64,000 nucleotides of DNA from Thermosynechococcus sp. M98_K2018_005 (GCF_015295825.1 NZ_DVEH01000047.1:1-64000); one strand, 5' to 3'. Numbered from the stretch's first letter, positions 35,373-45,240 are shown. The notes: a model not told the origin generated them from the letters alone. A program made the numbers and translations.

Positions 35373-37145
35373 CTAGGGGGATGACTGGTATTGTTGACGA
35401 TAGGCAATGTATAGACCTTCTAAGAAGTCCTCAGCACTGAGGGCAGGCCAGTTGGCAGGATAGGTGGGCAGCAACAGGGGTTCTAATTGCTGGCGCAGCT
35501 CTTGAGCCGCTTGATAACGACCCACAGGACTCAGGCGATCGCGACTGTTGAGGTAGTTCCGGACTAGGAGATAGTGTTCAGGGGTCATCTGTTCCCAATG
35601 GGCAAGCGATCGCAACTCCTGCACCCAAGCCGCCTGTGGTTGCTGAAGAGTTGTAGCTTTAGGAGCCAACCGCATCGCCTGTTCATCTTGAATCACAAGG
35701 GTACCCGCCACCATATCTCCCAAGCGTTTTTCTGATCGAGATAACGCCACTAGGAATGGCCCTATACCAAAAAAAGCAAAATCAATGGGTTGGAGTAGAC
35801 TGCGCAATGTGGCTTCCCGCAAACCAATGGGGCGGCCATTATCCTGAACAACGCGAATTTCTGCATAGCGCTTGCCGGGGGTTTGGCCCTGCCAGTAGGT
35901 TTCAAAAAAGATGTAATAGCCGTTGTAGAGGGCAAACATCACCAATAGGTAAATGCCCAAACTCCAAGCTTCAATACTTTGGTTACTGGTGGGTAGCACC
36001 TCAATCAGCCACAGGTAAAGGGCGTAGAAGTAGATGTACCCTGCTGCTAGCGAAAAAAGCACAAGCGCCGTGTAGAGAATCACCTGATCAATGAGCCAAG
36101 CCAAGACGCGGCTGCCGATTCCCGCAAGGGCAAAGTCCAACTCGATGCTCTCCGGTGTGCGTAGTGTAACCCGCCGCAACCAACGCAGGGGATTCACTGC
36201 TTCAGGGCGGACTTGAAACGCTGCTCCTTCATTGCGGACTCGCAGATCCCAGTACAGAACGGCCTTGATCCCTTGCCAGAGGGGCAGGAGCAAAACCGCT
36301 ACAAAGAGGCCAGCGACGGGAATAATCACCACGCTGTTGATAATACTGCCAAGGAGATTGGCGGGAATCGTTGCAAGGGAAGCAACAAAAAACACCGTTA
36401 GGGTATGCCACGCCTGTCCCTGCGTCAGTTGCCAACTGCGCCGAACGGATTTGAGGGGCGTACAGTCGGGTTCAAGGGCTAAGACCACATCAACCAGGGA
36501 GAGCCGTACCATGAAGTAGCTAATCACCAACAGCGCAAGGAGGACTAGCAACAGGATACTGAGCAGAAAAGTTAAAAAGAAAAGACTTCTTGCGGGTTCA
36601 GTTTGGATATTCTGCTCTAGGAATTGCACTAAAGGGGATCCCACCAAATAAATTAAGTAGCCGATCGCTCCCAAGACCCCGTAAACTATGAGCAAAATGA
36701 AACCCACAATCAGCGTTGCTAGCAAGTAATTCAGCATTTTGGGAAAAATGAAACGGCGGGCTTCGGATTCTGATTCCTCAAAGGCAGTGAGGACAGCGTA
36801 GATACGGCGGGAAAGCAGCGCACCACTGGCCATTAGCCGGGTCCAACCAAAGAGATAAAAGGGCAAAGCCACGAGAAGACCTATCCCCGGTAACAAGAGC
36901 AAGGGAGTGAGAGCATCCATCCCATTGGCGAGAACTCCACCCATAATCAGTGCCACGGCCACGATCAGCACGGCGGCAATGGTGAGCAGAAAAAACCATG
37001 CATGGGCAAAAAGGCTCAAAAGAAAATAGCGATTGCCCTGATGACGGTATAGTTCTAAAGCAATCGTGACCACATTGCCGCTAGAGAGAGAATGGGGGAT
37101 TCGTCCTCGCTGTCGAAAAGGCCACATTCGCGATACCCAACCCAT
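35373..37145 (-). CDS. RDD-domain multi-pass membrane protein
   Basis: A 590-residue protein (a later start such as MWPFRQRG a few codons in is possible). The N-terminal half has six or so hydrophobic segments similar to DUF975/glycerophosphodiester-phosphodiesterase membrane regions. A second half carries the RDD domain: RVLAWLIDQVILYTALVLF, ETYWQGQTPGKRYAEIRVVQDNGRPIGLREATLRSLL and KRLGDMVAGTLVI. RDD proteins are thought to be transporters or membrane-stress proteins. The cytoplasmic C-terminus is soluble. Confidence 0.82.
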   Translation of the reverse strand: MGWVSRMWPFRQRGRIPHSLSSGNVVTIALELYRHQGNRYFLLSLFAHAWFFLLTIAAVLIVAVALIMGGVLANGMDALTPLLLLPGIGLLVALPFYLFGWTRLMASGALLSRRIYAVLTAFEESESEARRFIFPKMLNYLLATLIVGFILLIVYGVLGAIGYLIYLVGSPLVQFLEQNIQTEPARSLFFLTFLLSILLLVLLALLVISYFMVRLSLVDVVLALEPDCTPLKSVRRSWQLTQGQAWHTLTVFFVASLATIPANLLGSIINSVVIIPVAGLFVAVLLLPLWQGIKAVLYWDLRVRNEGAAFQVRPEAVNPLRWLRRVTLRTPESIELDFALAGIGSRVLAWLIDQVILYTALVLFSLAAGYIYFYALYLWLIEVLPTSNQSIEAWSLGIYLLVMFALYNGYYIFFETYWQGQTPGKRYAEIRVVQDNGRPIGLREATLRSLLQPIDFAFFGIGPFLVALSRSEKRLGDMVAGTLVIQDEQAMRLAPKATTLQQPQAAWVQELRSLAHWEQMTPEHYLLVRNYLNSRDRLSPVGRYQAAQELRQQLEPLLLPTYPANWPALSAEDFLEGLYIAYRQQYQSSP

Positions 37146-37346
37146 TGGAGATCGAGATGATCCTAGCGTTTGCGCCCATGGGTGCCTACACCACCTTTGT
37201 AAAATTTGTTAACATTAGAACAATTTAACCCTTCTTTTCTTCGTTCATCGCTGTTTTTGTTCTGTTCTCGATGGCTGAGGTGTGGACATGGACCCCTCTG
37301 GCCGGCTTAGGTATTGGTTACGTTTTGGCCAGTTCAAGGAGCACGT

Positions 37347-38399
37347 ATGGCACTGTACGCAGAACTACATCGGCATTTGGGTGGCTCAGTTGTACCCCGT
37401 ATTCTTTGGCGGTATTTTCAGCGGAACGATCGCAGCCTTGCTGATCGCTTTCCCGATTATGAGGAATTTGAAACCTTTTATACTCGCCCCCGCCAGTCTC
37501 TTGAAGAATACCTCGAACTCCACACCCTTGTGGAGAGTGTGCAAACACCCCAGACATTGCCCTATTTCATTTTTCGCTTGATTCGCGGTGCCTATATTTT
37601 TGAAAACTTGGCTTATCTAGAGCTGCGCTATACCCCCTATCTGCGCACGGATCCGCAGCGCTCTGAGAGGGAGCGCATTGAGCAGATGGCCGACATTGTT
37701 AAAACGGTGGGACTGGCTTGCCAAGTACCAGAGTACCCGATTGTCACTAGCCAAATTCTCTGCATGCACACGCGGTTACCCTATGCGGTGAACCGTGCCA
37801 TTGTTGATCTAGCAGCAAGTTTTCCCCAGTTTGTCTGTGGCATTGATTTAGCCGGGGGCGATAGCGTCTATAGCGATCGCATGGCAGAATTTATTGAACT
37901 CTACGCCTATGCCCGCGATCGCGGTCTGAAAACCACAGGTCACCTCTACGAAACCGTCAATGGCTGCTATCCCGAATTACTGCCCTACCTGCAACGCATT
38001 GGTCATGGCATTCAAATTCCCCTGCGCTATCCAGAGTTGCTCAAGGAAGTGGCCGCAGCGGGTCAATGCCTCGAAGTGTGCCCCACCACCTATTTTCAAA
38101 CGGGTACCCTTGAGAGCTACGCGCAATTACGTCTAGTTTTTGAACGCTGTTTTGAAGCGGGGGTGGACGTGGCCATCTGTACCGATAACGCGGGTCTGCA
38201 CAACGTGCGACTGCCCTTTGAGTACGAAAACTTGCTCACCCACGACATCCTCAACTTCAAGGAGTTGCAAGCCTGTCAGGAAGCAGCCTTTCGCCATGCT
38301 TTTGCTTGGCCCCATGCGCAACCGCCGACCCTATTGTTGAGTAACCTGCTTCAGGGCAATTCCCCCCAAAATGCACTTGCAGGCTGCGCAATCCAGTAA
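37347..38399 (+). CDS. Adenosine deaminase family enzyme
   Basis: A 350-residue TIM-barrel metal hydrolase. The zinc-binding HxH is in AELHRHLGGS (residues 4-13). The substrate-binding Gly/Asp region is CGIDLAGGD, followed by the His motif RIGHGIQIPL and the catalytic Asp motif ICTDNAGLHN. AAGGAG lies 5 nt before the ATG at 37347. Substrate may be adenosine, adenine or a modified nucleoside; the motifs alone do not decide. leuD follows 9 bp downstream, so the two are co-transcribed. Confidence 0.88.
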   Translation: MALYAELHRHLGGSVVPRILWRYFQRNDRSLADRFPDYEEFETFYTRPRQSLEEYLELHTLVESVQTPQTLPYFIFRLIRGAYIFENLAYLELRYTPYLRTDPQRSERERIEQMADIVKTVGLACQVPEYPIVTSQILCMHTRLPYAVNRAIVDLAASFPQFVCGIDLAGGDSVYSDRMAEFIELYAYARDRGLKTTGHLYETVNGCYPELLPYLQRIGHGIQIPLRYPELLKEVAAAGQCLEVCPTTYFQTGTLESYAQLRLVFERCFEAGVDVAICTDNAGLHNVRLPFEYENLLTHDILNFKELQACQEAAFRHAFAWPHAQPPTLLLSNLLQGNSPQNALAGCAIQ

Positions 38400-38408
38400 G
38401 ATAGGCCT

Positions 38409-38999
38409 ATGAGCAAGATAGAACGCATTACAGGTCGTGGCCTTCCTCTGCGGGGCAACGATATCGATACGGATCGCATTATTCCCGCACGGTTTCTCCG
38501 CTGTGTCACTTTTGATGGCCTTGGGGAACACGTTTTTGCTGACGATCGCCAGTCGGGGCAACACCCTTTTGACCTGCCTCAGTACCAAGGGGCACGGATT
38601 CTGGTTGTGAATGCCAATTTTGGCTGTGGCTCTAGTCGCGAACACGCCCCCCAAGCGATCGCCCGTTGGGGAATTCAAGCAATTGTGGGCGAAAGCTTTG
38701 CCGAGATCTTTGCCGGGAACTGCTTGGCAATGGGGGTTCCCTGTCTGACGGCAGCCCCAGCACAGGTACAGGCTCTGCAAACCCTTTTGGAAGATCAACC
38801 CACTACGGAACTGACCCTAGACCTGCAGGTGCTGACTCTGACAGCGGGCGATCAAGTGATTCCCTTAACCATGGCGGAAAGTACCCGCCAAATGCTCCTT
38901 TCTGGTCAATGGGATGCCTGTGGTCAACTGTTGGCCAATCAGGACAAAATTCATGAAGTAGCAGCGCGGCTGCCCTATGTGCGCTGGGCAGTTAGTTAA
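38409..38999 (+). CDS. leuD: 3-Isopropylmalate dehydratase small subunit
   Basis: A 196-residue swivelling-domain subunit of the leucine-pathway isomerase. It shows GNDIDTDRIIPARFLR at the N-terminus and the hallmark NFGCGSSREHAPQAIARWGI (about residues 71-90), and ends with the ...YVRWAVS tail. LeuD works with LeuC, which is not in this window. The 3' end overlaps a convergent glycosyltransferase by 8 bp. Confidence 0.96.
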   Translation: MSKIERITGRGLPLRGNDIDTDRIIPARFLRCVTFDGLGEHVFADDRQSGQHPFDLPQYQGARILVVNANFGCGSSREHAPQAIARWGIQAIVGESFAEIFAGNCLAMGVPCLTAAPAQVQALQTLLEDQPTTELTLDLQVLTLTAGDQVIPLTMAESTRQMLLSGQWDACGQLLANQDKIHEVAARLPYVRWAVS

Positions 39000-39984
39000 G
39001 CCGTCCCAGTAGCCAAAGCCAAGCCCCAAAGAGCCAGCGCCAGCCTTGCCAACGGCGCGATCGCCCCAGTGCAATCACCTCTGGTAAATTAAAGAGCTGG
39101 TACACTACCTGTGCCCGTTGCCACTGCCGTCGGCGCAAAAAACGCCACGTTCCCGCCAAGATAAACTGGTGAAAAAAGTCACACTGATACTGCCGCAGTT
39201 CCGCTGGTGAGAGAATCGGCAAATCAGCAGCGGCGGCAAAAATATTCCCTAGGGTGGCCAAGGTCTGGGCTTGAAACATCCCCATTGTTAGAGCTTGATC
39301 GTGGATCGTGTAGGCAGCGGTGGCATGGGGAACCGTGTAAACCCCCTTCTGGGCAAAGAATCGTAGCCATTGATAGAGATCCGTGGCTTCGCCGTAGGCG
39401 GGATCAAAATAGCCCACCTCGTCGAGGAGCGATCGCCGCCAGATCAAGGCTGGAAACCGCACAAACGAGGAATGACGCAGCAATTGCCTAAGGGCCTGAG
39501 CCGGGGAGAGCCATTCCTGCCGCCGTGGTATCTGCCGTCGCAAACAGCGTTGCTGCGGATCCACCAAATGTACGCCAAAGAGAAAGACATCAAATTGGCT
39601 ACCATATTGGACGAGGGTTGCCAGAATTGTCGTGATCCCTTGGGGCAGCAGGTAATCATCATCGTGCAACAGTAGGATAAACTCCCCAGAGGCCTTGGCT
39701 AAACTGGCATTCCAATTGGCCACCATCCCCAACCGCTGGGCATTGTGCTGGTAGTGCCACCGACCTGACCATGGAGTGAGTAAATCTGCGACTGCTGTGG
39801 GGGTCGCGGAGTCATCGGTAATGATGATTTCTACTTGATCGTAGGGCTCAGGAAGCAATGCTGCCACCACTGAGCGCACCGCTTGCACCAGTCCTTGGGG
39901 ACGGTTATAGGCAGGAATGCAAACACTCAAGAGTGGGGATCTGTGCCATTTTGACGAACCTGCACAGTTTGCTGCATAATCCAT
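38992..39984 (-). CDS. Family 2 glycosyltransferase
   Basis: A 330-residue GT-A enzyme. It has LLSVCIPAYNRPQGLVQAVRSV near residues 17-38, IITDDSATPTAVADLL, and the DDD motif ILLLHDDDYLLPQGI (metal and UDP-sugar binding). Conserved acceptor-side residues follow. No membrane segment is seen, apart from a hydrophobic C-terminus (WRWLFGAWLWLLGRL) that could attach it to the membrane. The donor and acceptor are unknown. Confidence 0.88.
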   Translation of the reverse strand: MDYAANCAGSSKWHRSPLLSVCIPAYNRPQGLVQAVRSVVAALLPEPYDQVEIIITDDSATPTAVADLLTPWSGRWHYQHNAQRLGMVANWNASLAKASGEFILLLHDDDYLLPQGITTILATLVQYGSQFDVFLFGVHLVDPQQRCLRRQIPRRQEWLSPAQALRQLLRHSSFVRFPALIWRRSLLDEVGYFDPAYGEATDLYQWLRFFAQKGVYTVPHATAAYTIHDQALTMGMFQAQTLATLGNIFAAAADLPILSPAELRQYQCDFFHQFILAGTWRFLRRRQWQRAQVVYQLFNLPEVIALGRSRRWQGWRWLFGAWLWLLGRLN

Positions 39985-40039
39985 TGGGGTGGTGCGTTAA
40001 GTCAAGGGACTCTAGGGAACTGTTTTCGGAGCGATTGCT

Positions 40040-41005
40040 ATGACCTCTGCCACCGTCGATCGCCAACGTTTGCAAGCGGCTTTGGCTTCCCTCAACCTTA
40101 GTTTAGACGCAGAACTCACTCAATATCGCTGCCATCGCATGGTACAAGCCCATTCCCCCTTTGAAGCCCCGCCTGTTCCCGAATCTGCGACTCACCCAGA
40201 ACCAAGTGTCACCCCTACTGCTGCCACAGAGCCGACTTCACAAGCTGTCCCTCCCGTTGCCAGTTCTCTCGCCCTTACCCCTGAGACAGCACTAGCCACC
40301 GATGAACATGCCAATGAGGGACTGACCGAACCATTTTTCGCGTTTGATCCCAAAGATTTAGCAGAACTCTTGCCCTCCTCCTATGCCAGTGATCCCCCTG
40401 CCCCCCAAACATCCAACCCAACAAAGCGCCCCTTTGCCTCTACCCGTGAGCTACTCAAGCAAGCACGGCAAAACCAGCAGCGTCCTTGGTTCCAGCGGCG
40501 TGAAAGCAATAGTCAACATTTAGTGCAACGCTGGTTAATTGTGGTTGGCATTCTGGCCGGCTTTAGTGGCGCAGCCCTGTGGTGGTTCAACCGCCGACCT
40601 GCCCCCGTTGCCACTGAATCGCCTTCAACGCCAACAACAGAATCACCCACGCCACCCGTCGGCCCTGATATGACTGCGCGGGAATTTCCCGATGTCAATC
40701 GCAGCACCCTTGCCCAACTGGAACCTGCGGCCAGTCCAGCTCCGAGTGCATCACCCACCCCTACGGCCAGCTCAACCTCATCTGAACCTGAAGATACGAC
40801 ACGGCTCTTTGTCGAAAAAAGGCCCAATGGTTACTACTATGTGCTGGCTCCCTACAAGGAACCTGGGGACTTAGAAAAAGTCCAAGCCGTTGTGCCCGAT
40901 GCCTTTTTGGTGGGTAGGGGCGAGCAACTCAAGATTCAACTGGGGATGTTTGGCGATGAGGCCTCTGCCCAAGCAATGGTCAATCAGTTGCGCGATCGCC
41001 TCTAG
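40040..41005 (+). CDS. Single-pass protein with C-terminal SPOR-like domain
   Basis: A 321-residue protein with a soluble N-terminal part rich in Pro/Thr/Ala (cytoplasmic). One membrane helix lies near residues 166-182 (WLIVVGILAGFSGAALWWF), followed by a Pro/Ser/Thr linker (repeated PSAS/PTPT). The ~75-residue C-terminal domain (RLFVEKRPNGYYYVLAPYKEPGDLEKVQAVVPDAFLVGRGEQLKIQLGMFGDEASAQAMVNQLRDR) fits a SPOR-type peptidoglycan-binding fold. A cell-wall or division role is inferred. The 3' end overlaps the convergent beta-helix gene. Confidence 0.75.
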   Translation: MTSATVDRQRLQAALASLNLSLDAELTQYRCHRMVQAHSPFEAPPVPESATHPEPSVTPTAATEPTSQAVPPVASSLALTPETALATDEHANEGLTEPFFAFDPKDLAELLPSSYASDPPAPQTSNPTKRPFASTRELLKQARQNQQRPWFQRRESNSQHLVQRWLIVVGILAGFSGAALWWFNRRPAPVATESPSTPTTESPTPPVGPDMTAREFPDVNRSTLAQLEPAASPAPSASPTPTASSTSSEPEDTTRLFVEKRPNGYYYVLAPYKEPGDLEKVQAVVPDAFLVGRGEQLKIQLGMFGDEASAQAMVNQLRDRL

Positions 41006-42543
41006 GGGATAAGCCAGCGATCGCTGGCATTGCCATATCGTTCCTGCCACTGGGACCAAGTGAGATTTTCTCCCTCTAGGCGAAAGGGATAGGCAACTTC
41101 ACTCCACCAGTGGTTATCCTGCAATCTCAGCGTTTGCAAGAAGGGTTCTCCCTTGAGGGTCGTCAGGAGTCGCTCTTGGCGGCTACCAATCCAATTCCCC
41201 TCTAGATGCCAATCTTGAGAGGTCATCGTGATTTCCTCCCCTGTTTCTGGCAGGGTGACGGTTCGAGGCGAAGGATCGCGGACGCCAATTTGTGCCCCTT
41301 GGTTTTCCCAAATCCAGTTGTGGCGCAGGGTAACATGGGCAGCTGCCCAGCCAAAAATGCCGGGGGTTTGCAGATAGTTCGGGGCAATGCTGTAGTTATA
41401 GGCAATTAGGCAATGTTCAATGGTGACTGGCCCTGTGCCCGCCTCTAGGAAAAGACCAACAACGGCATTGCCGACAAATTGCGATCGCCGAATCTCGACA
41501 TTTTGATTATCGGTATCAAGCCACAGACCGGCCGCTTGGTTCTCAATGGCGCGGTAGCGATCAAAGACGGCGCGGCGCAAATGAAAGTACTTATCCCCCG
41601 CATCCCAATCGTAAAACCCTGCCCATCCCCCCCGCCAATTATTCCCTTGAACGAGCACCTGCTGCACCGTGAAGTCCCGCAAACGCACCCCCGCCATGCC
41701 CCGCCAGCCATTTTGCAAAAACTGCGTTCGCTCCACCCGCAGGCGATCGCTCTGGTGACTTTCGAGGCCGCCCCAATTATTTCCCCAAAAAGTACACTCT
41801 TTAACCTCAATGTCATGGCTGCGTTCAATGCGCACTGCTTGGGTAAATGTGCCGCCATAGTGCTCAAAGCGTAGCCCCACCAAACTGATAAAACCACTGT
41901 CTAAAATGCGTAGAGCCTCACGGTGAACAGCCACTTCTAATTCACTCGGTGAGATGCCCACAGGCAATGCCACATACAGTTGCTGCTCTGCATCATCCAC
42001 GTAGAAATCATTTCCCTGCAATTCCCTCAATGACAGTTGCTGCCGCAGGGGAGTATCCCGCCACCACACCAGTTCGCCCCGCTGCGCTACGAGAGGTAAC
42101 TCAATATCAAACGCTGTCCAAGGGTTACCGGAAAAGCCCCAAGCCAGTGTCCAAGGGTGACGGTAAAGGGTGAACTTAGGGGTGCTGGAGACTTCTTGCC
42201 AATCTGACCATCGTTGGCTCCCTCGCAAAATCACGCGATCGCCCCCCTGAGCCACCAGTCGCAGGGGCGTCTGCCGATGACGAATCGTTCCCAATGCCTC
42301 CCGATAAATCCCGCCATGAATGGAGATCTCTGTGGGGCGATCGTGCGCCTGTGCCCACACCAAAGCAGCAGCAATCGTACGGAAAGGGGTTGGTGGAATT
42401 CCCTTGCCGGCATCGCTGGCTTGGGGATCGGTTGGATTGACTTCTAGGGTGAGGGGTGAGGCTGGAACTGCCGCACTTCTTGGTTGCCCAATCAAGCACA
42501 AAACAATCACAAGTACAATCAGCAGCGCGTGTTGCCACTTCAT
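41002..42543 (-). CDS. Exported right-handed beta-helix protein
   Basis: About 513 residues from the ATG at 42543, which overlaps the stop of the LapA-like gene (ATGA). There is a signal peptide (MKWQHALLIVLVIVLCLIGQPRSAA). Next comes a DUF1565-like opening (SPLTLEVNPTDPQASDAGKGIPPTPFRTIAAALVWAQAHD), then many short parallel-beta coils (VEIRRSQFVGNAVVGLFLEAGTGPVTIEHCLIAYN; VTLRHNWIWENQGAQIGV). Such proteins are often polysaccharide lyases or epimerases, but no catalytic residue can be assigned here. Confidence 0.82.
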   Translation of the reverse strand: MKWQHALLIVLVIVLCLIGQPRSAAVPASPLTLEVNPTDPQASDAGKGIPPTPFRTIAAALVWAQAHDRPTEISIHGGIYREALGTIRHRQTPLRLVAQGGDRVILRGSQRWSDWQEVSSTPKFTLYRHPWTLAWGFSGNPWTAFDIELPLVAQRGELVWWRDTPLRQQLSLRELQGNDFYVDDAEQQLYVALPVGISPSELEVAVHREALRILDSGFISLVGLRFEHYGGTFTQAVRIERSHDIEVKECTFWGNNWGGLESHQSDRLRVERTQFLQNGWRGMAGVRLRDFTVQQVLVQGNNWRGGWAGFYDWDAGDKYFHLRRAVFDRYRAIENQAAGLWLDTDNQNVEIRRSQFVGNAVVGLFLEAGTGPVTIEHCLIAYNYSIAPNYLQTPGIFGWAAAHVTLRHNWIWENQGAQIGVRDPSPRTVTLPETGEEITMTSQDWHLEGNWIGSRQERLLTTLKGEPFLQTLRLQDNHWWSEVAYPFRLEGENLTWSQWQERYGNASDRWLIP

Positions 42544-42737
42544 CGCCGTACCGGACGGGCTAAATAGGGCACCCAGAGGGCGATCGCTACCACAAAGATC
42601 AGCAGCAAGCCAAGGGGCATCTCTATAGATTGCCAAAATAAAAATTTTAGGGACACCGCTTTCGCATTCTGTACGGAAAACAGGGCGATCGCCCCGCTGC
42701 TGATCATCCAGAGTACAAAGAGCAAAAAGCGGCGCAT
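42540..42737 (-). CDS. LapA-like (DUF1049) small membrane protein
   Basis: A 65-residue protein with two membrane helices (LLFVLWMISSGAIALFSVQNAKAV and MPLGLLLIFVVAIALWVPYL). The intervening loop VQNAKAVSLKFLFWQSIEMPL is typical of LapA/DUF1049 proteins, linked to lipopolysaccharide assembly in proteobacteria. It lies between two overlapping or abutting genes, so it is part of a three-gene unit. Confidence 0.8.
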   Translation of the reverse strand: MRRFLLFVLWMISSGAIALFSVQNAKAVSLKFLFWQSIEMPLGLLLIFVVAIALWVPYLARPVRR

Positions 42738-42950
42738 TTACTTCCCTTCGGCTTGGCGAATCATCTCCTCCGTCTTATGGTAGCGGTTATAGGTGGAAAA
42801 CCCCGTAAACATTCCCTTGAAAAAGCGATTCAGTTGCTCGCGGGTACTGGCACTGGCGGTACTCAGAGGTGACGGCAAAAAGCGATCGCCAAAACCAACA
42901 AAGACCAAACCAACCACCAGCACAGGCAAAATCAAGTCTTTGACACGCAT
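42738..42950 (-). CDS. Small cyanobacterial membrane protein, unknown function
   Basis: A 70-residue protein with an N-terminal hydrophobic segment (MRVKDLILPVLVVGLVFVGFG) and a soluble tail (LNRFFKGMFTGFSTYNRYHKTEEMIRQAEGK). The stop is immediately followed by the ATG of the LapA-like gene. I recall similar short proteins in other cyanobacteria but no name. The 265 bp upstream, shared with pilB in divergent arrangement, hold no feature beyond a TATAGT at 43180-43185 that may be the pilB -10. Confidence 0.7.
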   Translation of the reverse strand: MRVKDLILPVLVVGLVFVGFGDRFLPSPLSTASASTREQLNRFFKGMFTGFSTYNRYHKTEEMIRQAEGK

Positions 42951-43215
42951 AGGGCAAACCTCGACAGGACGATGGCGGAATCGAGAGGACGCGCTAACAG
43001 AGAGAAAAGATAGCTAGTAATTTCTAATGTGCCGCAGGATTATCAATAATTTTCAGCTCATGCAAAAGAGGGCGATCGCGGTTAGGAAAAGGCCACGACA
43101 AGGATTGTCAACAAAAATGTCAATAAATAAACATGAACCGTGAAAATACCCATGAAATCTCTGGGAAAGTTGTTGCTACTATAGTAGGCAAGCCCTCGAG
43201 ACCCCAACGCGCCCT

Positions 43216-45240
43216 ATGGTCAACACATCATCATCTTCCTCTCGTAAAGCACTTACCGTGCGCGGCAGAGCCGCTAGCCCCACAGAGCGAGCCATTGTTG
43301 CCTCCGGTTACGCCAGTATCGATCAGGTGCGGGAAGCCATGAACACCGCCCGCAAAATGGGCAAGTCCCTCGTAACCGTGTTGCAGGAAATGACGGGCAC
43401 CACCATGCCCCCCGATGTGTTACGCCAGTACCACAAGCAACAGCTGTTTGAACTCAAAGTGATTTACGGGGTTGATTGCCTCGATCCCGAACTCAACCGT
43501 TTCCCCACCGAGCAAATCGAGGAACTGATCAACACGATTGTACCGATTGACACCTGCCGCACCTACCAAGTCATCCCCATTGCCAAGCACCTCGACGCCG
43601 ATCCCCCCTATCTGCTCGTGGCGATGGTGGATCCAGATAACCTCCAAGCCATTGACAACCTCACCCGCTTACTCCGCGCCCACAACCTGACCCTCAAGCG
43701 GATGGTGATCACCCTAGAAGATTATCAACGCCTCATTGACCCGATTCTCAACAAACAGGTGGCTGAAACCGCCGCCAGCAAAAGTGCCCCGGCCGCAATC
43801 GGTGACATCAACATCGAAGAAGACATCGAAGCCATGGGCGGCCTCGAAGAACTGGAAGGGGAGCAAGAGGTTGACCTTGCTGAAGCTCTAAGAGGGGCAG
43901 AAGATGCACCCATTATTGCCCTTGTGAATAAAATTTTGGCCAAAGCCCTCACCGAAGGGGTGTCCGACATTCACATCGAACCTCAAGAGGAATACCTTCG
44001 GATTCGTTTCCGCAAAGATGGGGTACTCCACCAAGCCTTTGACCCCCTGCCAAAGAAGATCGTACCCGCCGTGGTTTCCCGCTTCAAAATTTTGGCTGAC
44101 CTCGACATTGCCGAGCGGCGTGCTCCCCAAGATGGTCGTATCCGCAAAATGTTCCAAGGGCGACGGGTGGACTTCCGCGTGAATACCCTCCCCAGCCGCT
44201 GGGGCGAAAAAGTGGTATTGCGGATTCTCGATAACTCCGCCACCCAACTGGGTCTCGACAAACTGATTACTGACCCTGAGAGCCTTGCCATTGTGCGGGA
44301 GATGACCAAGCGCCCCTTTGGCCTCATCCTCGTTACAGGTCCCACTGGTTCAGGGAAAACCACCACACTTTACTCAGCGCTTGCTGAATGTAATAGTCCC
44401 GGTGTCAACATCAGTACAGCGGAAGACCCCATTGAATACACGCTCCCCGGCCTGACACAGGTACAGGTTATTCGCGAAAAAGGCATGGACTTTGCCTCCA
44501 TTCTGCGTGCCTTTCTCCGCCAAGACCCCGATGTGATCCTGGTGGGGGAAACTCGCGACAAGGAAACCGCAAAAACCGCTATTGAAGCCGCCCTGACGGG
44601 TCACTTGGTGTTGACTACTCTGCACACCAACGATGCCGCCAGTGCCGTTGCCCGTCTCTCAGAAATGGGGATTGAACCTTTTATGGTCTCTGCCTCCCTG
44701 ATTGGCGTTGTGGCTCAGCGACTCATGCGGCGAGTATGCAGTGAGTGTCGCATTCCCTATACGCCCACCCGTGAGGAACTGGCACGCTTTGGCTTGTCCG
44801 CCTCCAAAGATGTCAACCTGACCTTCTACAAAGCCAATAAACTCACACCCGAGCAGATTCAAGCTGCCAAAGCCAGTGGCCAGCCGATTTGCAGCAAGTG
44901 TGGCGGTGTTGGCTACAAAGGGCGCTGTGGGGTCTATGAAATTATGCGGGTGACGGAGCGCCTCCAAAGCCTGATTACTGAGGGTGCCCCCACGGAGCGG
45001 ATCAAGGAAGCGGCCGTTGAAGAGGGCATGAAAACCCTGTTGGCCTATAGCCTGAACCTTGTCAAAGAAGGCGTCACCACCCTCGAGGAAGTAGAGCGCG
45101 TCACCTTTACGGACACGGGTCTCGAATCAGAACTCAAGGCCAAACGTAAGAGTTCTTTAACCTGCCGTACCTGCGGTGCCGAGGCCCAGCCCGAATGGTT
45201 AGAATGCCCCTATTGCATGACACCCCGCTTTGTGGATTAA
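43216..45240 (+). CDS. pilB: PilB, type IV pilus extension ATPase
   Basis: A 674-residue GspE-type hexameric motor. An N-terminal MshEN-like domain (RAIVASGYASIDQVREAMNTARKMGKSLVTVLQ) is followed by the secretion ATPase core: GPTGSGKTTTLYSALAE, the Asp box ISTAEDPIEYTLPG, Walker B DPDVILVGETRDKETA and the His box LTTLHTNDAASA. The internal zinc tetracysteine is present (CSECRIPY ... CSKCGG). An extra C-terminal zinc ribbon (CRTCGAEAQPEWLECPYC) is visible. PilB powers pilus extension for motility and DNA uptake. Confidence 0.95.
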   Translation: MVNTSSSSSRKALTVRGRAASPTERAIVASGYASIDQVREAMNTARKMGKSLVTVLQEMTGTTMPPDVLRQYHKQQLFELKVIYGVDCLDPELNRFPTEQIEELINTIVPIDTCRTYQVIPIAKHLDADPPYLLVAMVDPDNLQAIDNLTRLLRAHNLTLKRMVITLEDYQRLIDPILNKQVAETAASKSAPAAIGDINIEEDIEAMGGLEELEGEQEVDLAEALRGAEDAPIIALVNKILAKALTEGVSDIHIEPQEEYLRIRFRKDGVLHQAFDPLPKKIVPAVVSRFKILADLDIAERRAPQDGRIRKMFQGRRVDFRVNTLPSRWGEKVVLRILDNSATQLGLDKLITDPESLAIVREMTKRPFGLILVTGPTGSGKTTTLYSALAECNSPGVNISTAEDPIEYTLPGLTQVQVIREKGMDFASILRAFLRQDPDVILVGETRDKETAKTAIEAALTGHLVLTTLHTNDAASAVARLSEMGIEPFMVSASLIGVVAQRLMRRVCSECRIPYTPTREELARFGLSASKDVNLTFYKANKLTPEQIQAAKASGQPICSKCGGVGYKGRCGVYEIMRVTERLQSLITEGAPTERIKEAAVEEGMKTLLAYSLNLVKEGVTTLEEVERVTFTDTGLESELKAKRKSSLTCRTCGAEAQPEWLECPYCMTPRFVD

